The translations under genes and the position numbers were made by a program. Positions 35,844 to 47,992 of a stretch of DNA of 64,000 bases are shown here, one piece after another (positions within the stretch are counted from its first letter, which is position 1; the number at the start of each line of letters is the position of its first letter). Source of the stretch: Cycas panzhihuaensis (lineage: Eukaryota; Cycadophyta); NCBI GenBank assembly GCA_023213395.1, contig CM041465.1, positions 103,361,741 to 103,425,740 on the forward strand, given 5' to 3'. The notes below the pieces were generated by a model, which saw only the letters and a list, made by a program, of their open reading frames with translations, had not been told where the DNA came from and made no database searches.

Positions 35844-38260
35844 TGTAAAGACTTGTGAATCCCTAGACTTCTTAATTAACGATGGACAAACCAAGGTACT
35901 AATCAGGGATAGATCAAGGTACTAATTATGGATAAACTAAGGTATTTACTAGGAGCAAAGCATAAGTTAAATAGATATATAATATATAATTTTACTCTCT
36001 TGTTGTTCATCCCATGTAAGGTGTATGTTTATCTATGAGACACAAGGCATATAGATGTATTATTTTCTTCTCTTAGGATAATTTTTTCATCCCATGTAAG
36101 GTGTATGCCTATTTGTGCAACACCAAGTATAGGGATGCACCACTCTAAATTATTAGTCTATTAGGTAGCTTAGTGATTAGGCTTTAGCCCATCTAGACTT
36201 AAAACTACTAATCTTATTTAATATAAGCCTACTCTTTTATTTATTAAAGTAACTAGATTACTTTAGATGGGTAGTATAGATAGGGGAGCACATAATATGA
36301 ATGGGAGAGGAATGGAGAGGAAACATAGATGTGAGGATAGATAATAGGTCTTAGAATTTTTATAAGATTTTCTTGGGATCAACACATTAAGGTTCCTAAA
36401 TAAAAGACTTCTCATAATTTTATAATTGAACAAATGAGACTAAGTGTTTAATGACTTAACTTTAAATTTATAAAATGAAGAATAAATGAGCACTTCATAG
36501 TTTCAAAAATGAATAATTGGATGAGAAAATACAAAGAGAAGCCCTCGTAACTTCATGAATGGATTGTCAAACACTATCATAACTAAAAAGGGCATGAAAT
36601 ACAAGAAACTAAGAGGTTTAAAATCTTGATTTTTGAGCCTCCAAGAAGTACAAGGTAATTTTGATAATAAAGAAGATTAACAAAAATAAAAAAAGGAAGA
36701 AGATGAATAATAGTTATTAGAACAATGATTATCTCTCAAAGAAGAGAGAGAGAGAGAGTATGTGTGTGTTTGTGGAAGGGAAGTAGAGGATCATCCATGT
36801 GGAGATTTTAGGGATAGAATAGTGGGAAAATAGAGGGCAAATAGAATCTATATAAATACTCTTCAAGATCAAAGTCATAGGACAATTTAGCTTAACTAAT
36901 ATAATCTTAGATTTAGCTATACAAAGCAGTTGAGAACTATATGATTGAGTCTTTATTGAGATGCATAGGATAAAGGAGCTATACAAGATTAATCTTTTGG
37001 TAAATAACATATAGTTAGTCCATATGAATGTTCTTTAGTTTAGCTTCTTAGGATAGATAAAGTCTATGTAAACAATCTTACGTTCAAGTTTATAGAGCTA
37101 ATAAATTAGCACTTAGAGTAATCCTTTAAGATTTTATCTACACCTTATATGAGGGAAATATTTGGTAACTAACATAGTTAGGTATAACCATTATTGTTTT
37201 AATCTTATTTGATTATCTTAAAGGTCTTAAATTTATAGTTTAAGATATGGTTGGATGTGTCCCCGCTATGCTTTAGGTATTGATAGGGCTATATTTATCC
37301 CCTATATTCTTTGGTTATTGATGAGATGGGGTTGGGTGTATCCTCTTAATACTCTAGTTACTATTGAGGTAGGATTAAGTATGTCTCCCCTTAATTATAT
37401 GCATGAGTAATTCCTATAGAGTATGGATTTGTTGTCTCATACGTATATAGGTTATATGGTATGAAACACACTTCTCATATGGATAGGAGTTGGTGATTAT
37501 ATATGTAAACATTGTATGATATGAAGCACACAACCATTACTTTGGTATGTTATGTGGTATAGGATAGGCACAATCACATAAAGATATAGTCTAAAGATAT
37601 TAACTCAACAATGGTACATATGTAGTTGGAACTCCTAAATATATTATAAGAATTGATTTCTAATAGAAATTTTTAAAATAATATAATAATATTTATTCTA
37701 TTTTTATTTTCAAATAAGAATGTTTTGATTTATAACAAAGAGTTCAAAAGTAACTTAGTAGTGTTTTTAGGAGTAACATAAGACTAAAAAATAATCATCA
37801 TTATTTTTAATCATAATGTGTAAATAATGAAGGCATTTGGGTAGGTTTTGGGTTGAAAGTTAAGTGAATTACTAGTAGTCAACATTCATATCATGTACTC
37901 TAGCTTGGGGGAGCTTTTCTTATGATTGTTATTAGTTGGGTAGTGAATCTATCTAAAATAATTTAGTTATATTTTTTTTTAGTTGAAATGATTATGTACA
38001 AGATGTAGCAATGGTGAATTATATTACTATATTTCCTAGAATCCTCTATAGAAATTTAGGGTTGTTGTATTAATGCTTGAATTCTACTTGTAAATATCAT
38101 TGATTCTCTTAAAACATCTTTAGGCACATAATTTTTTTATTATGTATGATTTGTAAACTCTAATTTTAGCTTCCATAATTTAATAGATATTGGCTTAGTT
38201 GAAAAACTTAGGTGAATCATATTTAAGATGGGTCATAGCTAATCATAGGAGGCCAAGATA
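35844..38260 (+). repeat. Gypsy-A 3' LTR, complete
   Basis: About 2.4 kb, uninterrupted, and the reference for rebuilding the split 5' LTR. It starts TGTAAAGACTTGTG and ends near GGCCAAGATAA. It holds the short GA tract at 36744-36758 and the region 36925-37565 that is absent from the 5' copy. I could not see a matching target duplication beside 2075 and 38260. Confidence 0.85.
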
Positions 38261-39533
38261 ACCCCTTTCTCAAGTGAATATTTTGGTGACCATATTGGGG
38301 ATCATCCTCTCTTATTTTATTTCATCTTATGATACATTCCATTAAAAAAATTTATATATTAAACCCTTATCGCATTAAGTTCCAAAGCATGCCCATAGTG
38401 AAATCTTGTTGGTCTAAAAATGAAAAATTAAACTATTCCTCACACATTAAATTAGAAGAAAGAAGAGACAAAAAACCCTTCAAAAATCCCTATAGAAACC
38501 CTCATTATATAGAATGGAAAAAATCTCATATTAAAAGGCACATAACTGTCACATAAAAATGGCAAGTACTTTTTCATAATCCTTATACTCAAACATCATA
38601 CATAGCCTATCAAAACCTTATAGATAGATAATGTTTCTTCTTATATACGTCTATCCATTCTCCTCACTATTTATTTATGGGTGATTAAAAGTCACTCTTA
38701 TCTGACCAATGATTTCATATTTAAATTTGGCACTTTTTTTCTCATGATTTTTATACCTTTGTATTTGTGAAATATTTATGATCCTAGATTTGTTTTAAAT
38801 CTATTTGACTATAAATTTAGTTAATCAAGATAATTTCCCAACTTCAATAAACTCATCACAATTGCCCATGTGTATATCATGTCTAAAACAACACTAAAAT
38901 CCATTTCTTTTCTATGTTTCTTTGATTTTGATATGAGAAAACCCATCAATTAGTAATTCTCCATCATCAACCTATGATCTTGATTTAAAAACCTAAATTT
39001 TTGAAACCTATTGATTAGACTTTGCATATTTAATAAGCAAAATTGTGATGAATCTAGTTCATTTAGGTGTTTTATTAATTTTGATCTTTGGATTTACCAA
39101 TCTATGACCAATTGACATTTACTCAAATCAACTCCACTCTAAAATTCACTTATAACTTGCCAAAATTACATGGTCAAAATTCCATAGTTATTGGTCAACA
39201 TGAAGTTGTAGGCTAAAAAATATTTGATTAAAATAAAAAAAGTTTCTATGTTTTGGAACATATTAAATCGAATTACAGAAAGACTTTGAATTTGCCCAAC
39301 CTCGAATTACTTAGTTGTAGGCTATGTTCATAGCCATGTAACCCTATGCTAAAATCCAAAAGGTGATTAAATATAATTTTATCTCAAGATTAATTTTTCA
39401 ATGACACCCTTTTATATTTTTTAGCATATTTTACATACATGATGTCAAGTTCATGATCACTGTAATAATACTTACAGCATTCCTTTTATTGATTTTTTGA
39501 GAGATGATTTAATCAACGAAGTTTAGATGATTT
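38261..39533. other. AT-rich spacer, nothing recognised
   Basis: No domain, LTR or repeat seen on either strand. A 75-codon open stretch at 38329-38556 has no recognisable motif and looks like chance in AT-rich DNA. Confidence 0.45.
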
Positions 39534-40018
39534 AAAAGTAATTATCGGGCATTATCAGGATTATGAACTAGAGACGGAGATGAGTCATTCCCTACAACTC
39601 ACGTCTAGGGCTTCTAGATTCAGTACAGCTGGCGGCGCTAGGTAGCATACAAAGGACCCAGACGCAATGGCATCCCTTTGTCTATGGAGGTGAGGACACC
39701 CGACCAGGGCTTCTTGATATACTTAGGGCGAGTTGTCCCCCTAGTCAAGACACAACGAAGGCAAGACAGACGTAGGAAAGACACATCAGTTCCCAGTTTA
39801 GCATTGATAGGAGAAGCATTTCACTACTTGGGGATGAAAGCATCTTAGTGAAGGGGATGAACGGCTCCCTTCCAGACCAGACAAAGAAAGAAGAGGAGGT
39901 AAACAAACTAGTGAGAAGGGTAGAGGCCGAGGTTATTATTATTGAATCTAGGGCCATGGTAAGTCCCTGTTGCCCTTACATGGGGGTTTATTTCTTTGCA
40001 TTATACAATAGTTTAAAT

Positions 40019-41404
40019 ATGGATAGAGACCAGACACTTAAAAACCAGAGCCAGAACCCTAATCTTTCATTAGGGAGATCTTACTGTGATGTGCTAAGAG
40101 CAAATGAGGAAGAAACATACGATTTAACACCTGTGATACAGGACAATAAGGTTAGATTAAAAATTCCACAGGGCTTAGTGGAGAAAACTAAGAAATATTG
40201 GGAGAACTGCCTTATCAGCAGATTCTCTGGAGCCAAGCTGGGGCTGGAAACCATCAGGACCTGGATAAGGATCAAATAGAAAATGGTAGGTAATGTGGAA
40301 GTAATAGCTATGCCAAAGGGTTGCGTGCTATTTAAATTTCTTTCCTATGAGGATATGACTAGTATTCTCCTAAGGGCCCCATGGATTCTTGGTAGAAAGG
40401 CCTTATCCCTTGAAAAATGGCATAGGGATTTTGATCCTTCCATTCCCAAAATTAGGAAAGCACCCATATGGATCCAATTGTCGGGTCTTCCCTTACTACA
40501 CTTGAACCCTGAAGTGCTAAAAGGAATCGCAAAAGTGGTGGGACCTCTTCTAGTAGTAGACTCGGTGACTAAGAATAGAAATAGACTTATAAATGCCAGG
40601 TTCTACGCCCTGGTCAAGATTGACAAACCACTTTTGGATGATCTAGGGATTGATATGGAGGATGGGAGTTGGGAACAACCATTGGTTTATTGAATGGAGC
40701 ATTTCAGATGCTCACTATGTAGAAACCTAGGTCACCTACCCTAGAAATATCTAGGTGTGAAGATCTCAATGGGTGGGAAGCAGGAGGACTCCATAGAGTT
40801 GAAACCCCAAGAGGCGATAAACTCCATGGAGATAAGGACAGAAGGGCAGACATAAGAGATTCTAAAAAACACTGAGGCACCTAAAGCTACAAAGGATCGA
40901 GTTGGGTCCCCTCCAGAACCGCATAGTACCCCACCCTTGAATCTTGGATTTGATCCCAATGTGGAGGACACTCTCTTAGAGGAAGGGAGTAGGTAGCTCA
41001 GGACTCAGAGGCCCCGGCAAGGCCAGAAGGGGATGGTGGCCTAAGAGCTCTCACTTCAACTGGGCCAGGAACCTCAACCCAATACACTTTAGCATACATG
41101 GTCAAGCCAGAGAAGAAGAAACGTGAAGTGGGCACTGAGGTGGGGGTGGGTATACCCCCCCTGAATAAGAAGGACTCTCTCTTAGGTGTTGGAGTGCAGA
41201 TAGCTCAGGGATCAGAGGCCCCAGTGCAGTTGGATAGGGATGAAGGCCTTGGGGTACCCACTTCAGTGGGACTAGGGACGTCAACCCAATACACCTTAAC
41301 ACACTTGGTTGTGACCCAGAAGAAGCCACCGGATGTGGGAGCTGAGAAGAGGGTGGGTAGGCCACCCCTGAAACTGCTCAAAGAAAAAGAGGCAGCTACC
41401 TAGG
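40019..41404 (+). pseudogene. LINE ORF1: DUF4283-like RNA-binding protein
   Basis: ORF1 proteins of plant L1 elements bind element RNA. I choose the ATG at 40019 (MDRDQTLKNQ), in frame with an open stretch starting at 39848. The frame runs RSYCDVL, VRLKIPQGLVEK, then past a TAG at 40277-40279 into ALSLEKWHRDFDPSIPKI and IWIQLSGLPL, a clear DUF4283 pattern. The knuckle at about 40709 reads C-S-L-C-R-N-L-G-H-L-P-*-K-Y, with the last Cys changed to Tyr. The C-terminal part is Pro/Glu-rich and contains an internal duplication (see findings). Several TAG/TGA stops break it. Confidence 0.85.
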
Positions 41405-41531
41405 TAGATCAAGGAAACTAGAAAACTCTAAATGATGCCTTCCTTAAAGGGCCCAATCTTAGATCTAGAACAGAAGGCAGAGACCCACCAAAAGGTGAGA
41501 CCGTTGAAGTCTGGAAGCAAAGAAGAAAGAG

Positions 41532-44500
41532 ATGAAAATTATATCGTGGAATTAGGGGACTGAACGCCCCCTCAAAATAGAGAATTATCAAGGACATGAG
41601 GGACAGACATCACCCAGATTTAATATTTTTACAGGAAACAAAGCTAAGTAAGAAGAATAGTCCAAGGATCAAAAATAGAATATGGAGGAAAGTTAAGGAC
41701 ATAGAAGTTGACTATGCTCAAGGAGCTGGGGGTTTAATGGTGTTTTGGGATCTGAATATTTGGTCTGGAGAAATTTATCTGGCTAAGGAATCCTTTGTTT
41801 CTTTATGGATAACCAATAAAAGCAACAATCTAAGATGGCTAGCCACTAATGTCTATGCCCCAAACCTTTAAGAGGCCAGGAAGAGGCTATGGGACAGAAT
41901 ATTGGAAGTCCACAGGGATTGCAGAGCCCCATGGCTCTTGGCAGGGGGCTTTAATATGGTATTGTGCCTAGGGAATAAAAAAGAGAATGCAATAGGTTGG
42001 ACTAGTAGTATGAGCAAGTTTGGTGGCTTCTTGCAATAGGGGGGTTTGGAGGATGTCAAGCTTAGGGGTGCTTTGTACACCTGGTCCAATAAGCATATAG
42101 GGGATTGTCTAATACAAATCAGACTGGATAGGGTGTTGTTCAACTACGATTGGCTGAGGTGTTTTAAGGACTTCACCCTAGAGGTTCTGCTGAGGATTAG
42201 CTCAGATCATTCCCCTCTCCTGTTTCATTTCTCAAATCTGGGAAAATACATTGGATCTCCTTTCAAGTTTGAATTGATGTGGCTTCGACACCCTAATTTT
42301 TAAAATAAGATTAAGGAATTGTGGGGTGTTCAAATACGTGGCCATGCAATGTATAGATTTTCAAAGAAATTAGACTAGGTAAAAGGTAAGTAAAAGTATG
42401 GAATAAGGAAGTCTTTCAAAACATCCATGAACTAAAGGACAAAACCATCTGTGATCTGAAAGAAACAAAGGGATATAGCGGGAGGGCAGATCCCTAGAGA
42501 CAAAAATCCAAGGAATTATGGTTGGCTAAAGGTGATAAAAACACTAAATTTTTCCATATGACCATAGCTAAGCACCTTCAAAGGGAAGACGACTCAGTAG
42601 TGAGCTCTACGGAAGACATGAAGGAACTGGCTAGAGATTACTTCAAGGATTTATATATTAAGCCGCAGGATGGTGATAAGGATAGAAGGAAATATTTCCT
42701 AAGAAACATTCCCAGTTTGGTGAATGAATCCCAAAATGCACGGTTGACAGCCCCTTTTACTCATGAGGAGGTTAGACTGACTCTCTTTAGTATGAAGAGA
42801 GACAAAGCTCTGGGCCTCGATGGATTTCCCCCAGGGCTCTTTCAGGAGTTTTGGGATATTATAAAGGATGACCTTATGGAGGCTCTGCAAGAATTATGTA
42901 AATCATAAGGTTCTACAGGAATGGTAGGCTACATTCCTTATTCTTATCCCTAAAAAAGAAGGGTCAAAGAGAATGGAGGAGTATTATCCCATTAGTCTCT
43001 ATAATGTTAAATATAAGATTATAACTAAGGTCATGGCCAATAGATTAAAGAAAATCATACCAAACATTATCTCTCAGAATCATAACGATTTCCTTTAGGG
43101 AAGACAGATCTATAATGGCTTCATAGTGGTTCATGAAATAATTCATTCAGTTAGGGAAAGGAAGGAGCCCACGATGCTCATTAAGATTGACCTCACAAAG
43201 GCCTTCAATAGGGTCTTCTAGGAGTGCCTTCTAGATTATCTAAAGGCATTTGGTTTTGGGGATTTATGGCAGACTTAGATCAAGCTCTACATAGGTAACC
43301 CGTAATTCTCAATTATTATGAATGGCTCCTCTTCTAGTTTTTTCCCAAGCTTTAGGGGATTGAGACAAGGTGATCCTCTCTCTCCCTTTCTCTATATAAC
43401 TATGGCTGAAATGTTGGGTAGACCTATGGAGATAACTAGAAGACAAGGGATTATTAAAGGCATAAAACTAACATCAGGGGTAGACAATGTGGTCCATCAC
43501 CAATTCGTTGATGATAATATCTTCTGAGCAAAGGCATCCATTAAAGAGACATCTAAATTTAAGGAGATCTTGGGATATTTTGAGAGGGCTATGAATCAGA
43601 AGATCAGTTTGAACAAAAGTAATATGTACTTCATAAATACCCCAGGGAGCACCCAAAGTAGGATCAGTAGGATTTTAGGGATGGGTATTAAGAAGCTCCC
43701 CACAACTTACCTCGGTATGCCTCTCTTCGAAGGTAAGATGACTAAGGAAATGTGGAACCCCCTCATCGATAGGATGCAAAGGAAGATGGCTGGCTGGAAA
43801 GGTGCCTTTTTAAGTCTAGCGGGGAAGCTTCAGCTAGTGGCTTCTACGCTTTAGAGTATCCTAATATACTAGATGTCCATTTTTAAAATGCTATCTAGAA
43901 TCCCAGATACTATAAAAATCATCTAGAAGATATTTCTTTGGTTTACGGTAAAGAATAAAGACAAGATACACCTGGTGAGCTAGAATAAAGTCTGTACTCT
44001 GAAATGGGCTGGAGGCCTCAATCTCAGAAGGATTCCATATTTTAATGCTACTCTTGGGGCCAAGCTGGGCTGGCATCTAATCAAAGGGGGAGAGAGACTG
44101 TGGGAGAAGATTCTCACATGGAAATATCTTCAAGGTGGTTCTCTCATCGAAAACCCTGCTTCGTCGGTAGGCTCAATCGTTTGGAGGAGTATCCTTAAAG
44201 CATGGAAAGTTATTAGAGAAGGCCTCAAATAGAGATTGGGAGATGGCAGATCAATTAAATTCTGGGAGGATGCATGGTGATGTGATAAGACTTTAAAGAA
44301 ATACCCTGATCTAGCACCTATCCAGGACCCCTGCATTAGGTTATATGGATTACACGTGAAGGACTATTGGACTGGGATAGGAAGAGATAGAAGTTGGAGA
44401 AACTTTGAGGAATTCTAGGGGGAGCAGCCACTCTATGAGGGTCTTTACAAAATCAAAAGGATCCTGGGAAAAAGCTATATCCCTAGGATGTCATCCCCAG

Positions 44501-45623
44501 ACTCGGTTGTGTGGCCCTTAAGCCCGTCTGGGGAGTATACTGCCAAACAAGGTTACCACTACTTATGCCTAGAGAGAGGAGACTAAAGGAATGTAATACT
44601 AGAAGGTGTTTGGAAGCTCTCACTTATCCCCAAGATCACAATTTTTTGGTGGATCTGTTTAAGGAACAAAATTCTCACAGTGGATAACCTCAAAAAGAGA
44701 GGGTTCCACCTACCCAACAGGTGTATTCTATGTTGTAAAGAAGAAGAATCTATGGACCATATCTTACTTACGTGTCCATACTCAAGGGAGGTATGGGGAC
44801 TGCTGTTGGGCAAACTAGAGGTGTGTTGGACCTTTTCTAAAAAGGTTGTTGATCTATGGCTTGCCTGGCAAAGCCCATTTAGAAGCAAAGTCTTAAGTTG
44901 TATTTGGAAGAGTGCATTACTGATACTATCATAGAATTTTTGGAAGGAAAGAAATAGAAGAATCTTCCAGGGGAAACAGATGGACCAGTATGCTACCTTC
45001 AAAAAAATCTGTATGGACATCAGGGAGAATGTTAGAAACATTAAGGAGAAACACACCACCTTGACAGAGAATAGGATTCTACTTAAGTGGGGCATAGAGC
45101 CAGTATATGAGGCTGTAAAGGTTAGATATAGCAGATGGCTACCACCAAAGGAGTCCTGGCTAAAAATCAATTTTGACGGAGCTTCAAAAGGGAACCCCAG
45201 AGAAGCTGGGGGAGGGGGCATTTGCACAGATAACCTGGGAAACCCCATTTGGGCCTTCATGGATTATTATGCTCACCAAACGAACCACTTTATAGAAATG
45301 TACGCTATGTTTAAAGCTATTGATTTAGCCCTTGAAGGAGGTACTAGGCGATTGGTAATCGAGGAGATTCAGAGGCAGTCATTAATTCGTTGAAAGGCTC
45401 AGCCCTCCCAGACTGGAGATTTCAATCCATGATCAATGATGTGAAGGAGAGTCTTAAGGGTCTAGAAGAAGTCTGTATAAGGCACACACTGAGAGAAGGA
45501 AACAAAGCGGCTAGCTTTTTGGCAAATTAGGGGGTTAGGGAAAAGGAAGACACCGTGTGGAGGTTTGACTTTCTTAAGGATCTTATGGTTCTGGTTGAGA
45601 AGGATAGGGTCCGAGATAGTTAG
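41532..45623 (+). pseudogene. LINE ORF2: endonuclease, RT, zf-RVT, RNase H
   Basis: ORF2 nicks DNA and reverse-transcribes in place. The endonuclease starts KIISWN / RGLNAPSK (one frame slip) with FLQETKLS, GGLMVFWD, ATNVYAP and SSDHSPLL. RT spans about 42700-43850: LGLDGFPPGLF, LIKIDLTKAFNRV, GLRQGDPLSPFLY, HHQFVDDNIF (FADD-type box, both Asp kept). A zf-RVT region is near 44700 (CILCCKEEESMDHILLTCP). RNase H begins FDGASKGNP at about 45170. A frameshift at about 45361 splits it from DSEAVINSL. About a dozen stops, so it is inactive but well preserved. Confidence 0.9.
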
Positions 45624-45789
45624 CCATGGGGCTTGTCCTGGTAATGTAGTTCTTATGCCTAGACCATGGGGATGTCATGGTTATCTTTGACTGGGAAGCT
45701 CAAAGATTATTAATGTACTAGGTTGTAGGATCATGTTTCAAACCCACTTATAATTCAATTTTACCTTATCAAAAAAAAAAAAAAAGTAA

Positions 45790-46439
45790 GAAATTTTAAA
45801 TTTTATTTCAACATTATACAAATCTAATTCATCCATTTTAAACACATTTAGGCTCACTTTTTTAATCATTCACCTTCCATTCTCTAATAATGTATCATAA
45901 TCAAATTTTTTTCTTTTATGCTATGTCTCTTATGTAGATTAAGAGGGCTTTATTTTGAGTTTCTTATTATCATGATGGAGAATAGCCCTCATCCTATTGG
46001 TCCTCCTATTAAGAATGTATTTATAAAAGATGTTCTAAAGTAGTAAATAACTCTATAACTTTTGACTTTTTCTCCTATTTCTTGCCTTTTAGAATAAGAC
46101 GTTGGTTCATCCTCTTCTCAACCTTCCATTAGGCTTTTTAAGGGGTTGAGCCTTTAAGATCCCTCACACATTGTGATTTTGAGTGTTCAAGAATCTCTCA
46201 TATACAAACTATTATATCATAGCCTAATTCTTGGGTTCCTCATAAACATCTACTCTTTCCTTTTGTTGGATTAGTTATACTCCTATATTACAAGTTGTGT
46301 GAGCCCAAACTCATCATCCTACTACTTTTGGTTCATTGAGCATAGTTTCTCCTATCTTGAAATTTAAATCTTGATCTATATCCCAAATAATTCTAGAAAT
46401 AAATTTTCAATAAGTTCTACCTTGAACCACTACTGAGTT
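45790..46439. other. AT-rich sequence before a gag relic
   Basis: No LTR or primer site recognised. It could be the leader of the gypsy relic that follows. Confidence 0.35.
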
Positions 46440-47600
46440 ACCCATAAATATGAATCAACTAGATCAAGTCTTTGGTGCTTTATAGAATTAAGGTGTAAAA
46501 ACTTAATTTTTAACTTCAAGTTATCAAAACCCTTAACATTAATGCACTTATTTAAATGTTTTTCCATGTCTTAATAATCTAAGTATTTCTCATGTGGGTC
46601 CTACCTCTCAATTTGGTTTAGGTTCTTCACCTCAATCTCCCTCATTGTAAGGTATTTTATCACCAAATCCTATGGGGGCATCTAAGACTCAATCCTTTCC
46701 TTATAGTGATAGAGGTTCATAATCACATCAAGTTCCATAAACTCAACCACAAGTTGGTATTACTCCTACATTATCATAATCTAACTAATACTTACACACT
46801 CTAATGCAATGTGTTCAATCTGGTTAGGCTAATATGAGTGTTTCACAACTTATTTTTATTGACCAAAATTGTCCTAGTGTGTCTCCTCCATATAAAAGTA
46901 ATCCAATAGTGCCTAATATTTTATACCCCACCATAAATATGGCTTCTCTTGCTCAAGGTATTCATAGGTATTATATAGATTATATGAATAGCCCACTCAT
47001 AATAGAAATTACTAAGACTAAGTCTTTCCTTTATTATCCTTTTTACCTCACTTTAAGGGCACTCAAAGAGAAGATCCACAAACTCATATTCATGCCTTCT
47101 ATTTAGCATGCTCATAATGACAAAAGAATAATGATGTTATTTGTCTTCTTTTCTCTTGAATGCTTTTTGGTAATGCACTTAAATAGTTTTATTATTTACC
47201 TTCATACTCTATCTCTACGTTTTAATAAGTTATCGACTAGTTTGTCACCTATTTTGATACAATAAAATCTTCTAGTATAAGTGTTAAAGTTCTCATATTT
47301 ACTAAAGAAGATTTTAAGAGAACTTACTGTGAATTCTTAAAATGATTTTAAGATGTAACATTTGTATCCAAATGTGAGTATCCTGATGGCCATATTACTA
47401 AATTATTCTTAAATGCCCTTAAGGACACAAGTCCATTTTGATAACTGTTAAAGATAAATCTCACTTAATACAAAGATGCCCTTAATAAGGCTCTTACTCT
47501 TGAGATGTTTAAAATTCAAGTTAGTGTCAAAGCTATTCTAAAACATTTTGCTCATAAAGATAAGTTAGAATCTCTTAGGGATTTAAAGCCTCTTATACAA
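46440..47600 (+). pseudogene. isolated gypsy gag relic
   Basis: An open stretch at 46834-47106 reads SQLIFIDQNCPSVSPPYKS, NPIVPNILYP and MASLAQGIHRYY. It then passes by frame slip into LPHFKGTQREDPQTHIHAF (about 47045-47100), the start of the Retrotrans_gag core. Further frame slips give NALK*FYYLPSYSISTF near 47165-47220, which matches the NALxWFYSLPPxSI pattern of gypsy gag proteins. No protease or RT follows. It is a fragment whose parent element is not otherwise visible in the window. Confidence 0.7.
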
Positions 47601-47688
47601 GATAATTTATTAGACTCTATCACATTAATACTTCACAACATAGAGCACAAATTAGGGGTTAACCCTTGAAATATTAAAAATTATTAGG

Positions 47689-47992
47689 TGTAATACCTAA
47701 TTACGTATATTAACCCTATATAGCCTCTTTCTATTTATTTGTATTTTTATATTAGAGGTTGTGGGCCACCTATAGATATGTGTCACCTTTGAGTCAATCG
47801 ATAGGGTTCTCTCACTAATGGTGAGTATATACTTTTTCATTCTCTCTAATTGAGTTTTAGCCAATTCTCCACATCTGGTGCTCATTTGTATACATACTTC
47901 ATCTTACTTGTAGTTTATTATTTTATTATTTACTCACCATTAGATGTCTTATTGTATATTACATTTCTAATTCCTAATATGGTATAAGAGCC
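47689..47992 (+). repeat. isolated LTR with primer site
   Basis: Starts TGTAATACCTAATTAC and ends CCTAATA at 47979; the primer site TGGTATAAGAGCC follows at 47980-47992. A CTATATAGCC promoter-like block lies near 47715. About 291 bp, a copia-like size. No coding sequence or second LTR found downstream. Confidence 0.6.

Larger units (their letters stand above)
2075..38260 (+). mobile_element. Gypsy-A: large Ty3/gypsy element, host of the nested insertions
   Basis: A plus-strand Ty3/gypsy element whose 5' LTR begins at 2075 and whose 3' LTR is 35844-38260. Its own parts are scattered: LTR 2075-3224 plus 7269-8055, primer site 8058, gag about 8600-9850, protease to RNase H about 9880-11770, integrase 18639-19269 plus 34961-35570, and a chromodomain-like tail to 35843. 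The breaks hold copia-2, copia-3 and copia-4. The C-terminus (EEPLRILD, then EEATW) fits chromovirus-type gypsy elements such as Tekay/Del by family knowledge, and the 2.4 kb LTR fits that too. The lineage is an inference; the segmented structure is read directly from matching halves. Confidence 0.85.
39542..45785 (+). mobile_element. L1-type LINE with poly(A) tail
   Basis: A plus-strand non-LTR retrotransposon with 5' region, ORF1, ORF2 and a 3' poly(A) tail (about 45771-45785). The octamer AAAAGTAA precedes the element (39534-39541) and overlaps the tail end (45782-45789); it is a weak target-duplication candidate, because the tail is A-rich anyway. It has far fewer stops and a higher GC content than its neighbours, so it looks younger. 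RNase H in ORF2 places it with the plant L1 elements that gained that domain. Confidence 0.93.

Noticed and set aside
2075-38260. Target duplication for Gypsy-A
   Set aside because: Bases beside 2075 (GCATT) do not match those after 38260; the end of the 3' LTR is uncertain by a few bases, so I do not claim one.
38329-38556. 75-codon open frame between Gypsy-A and the LINE
   Set aside because: Lys/Ile/His-rich translation of AT-rich DNA with no family resemblance or codon pattern.
44583-45260. 225-codon minus-strand open frame, the longest in the window
   Set aside because: It lies antisense to LINE ORF2 (zf-RVT and RNase H), and has no motif; it is a shadow of the less decayed coding strand.
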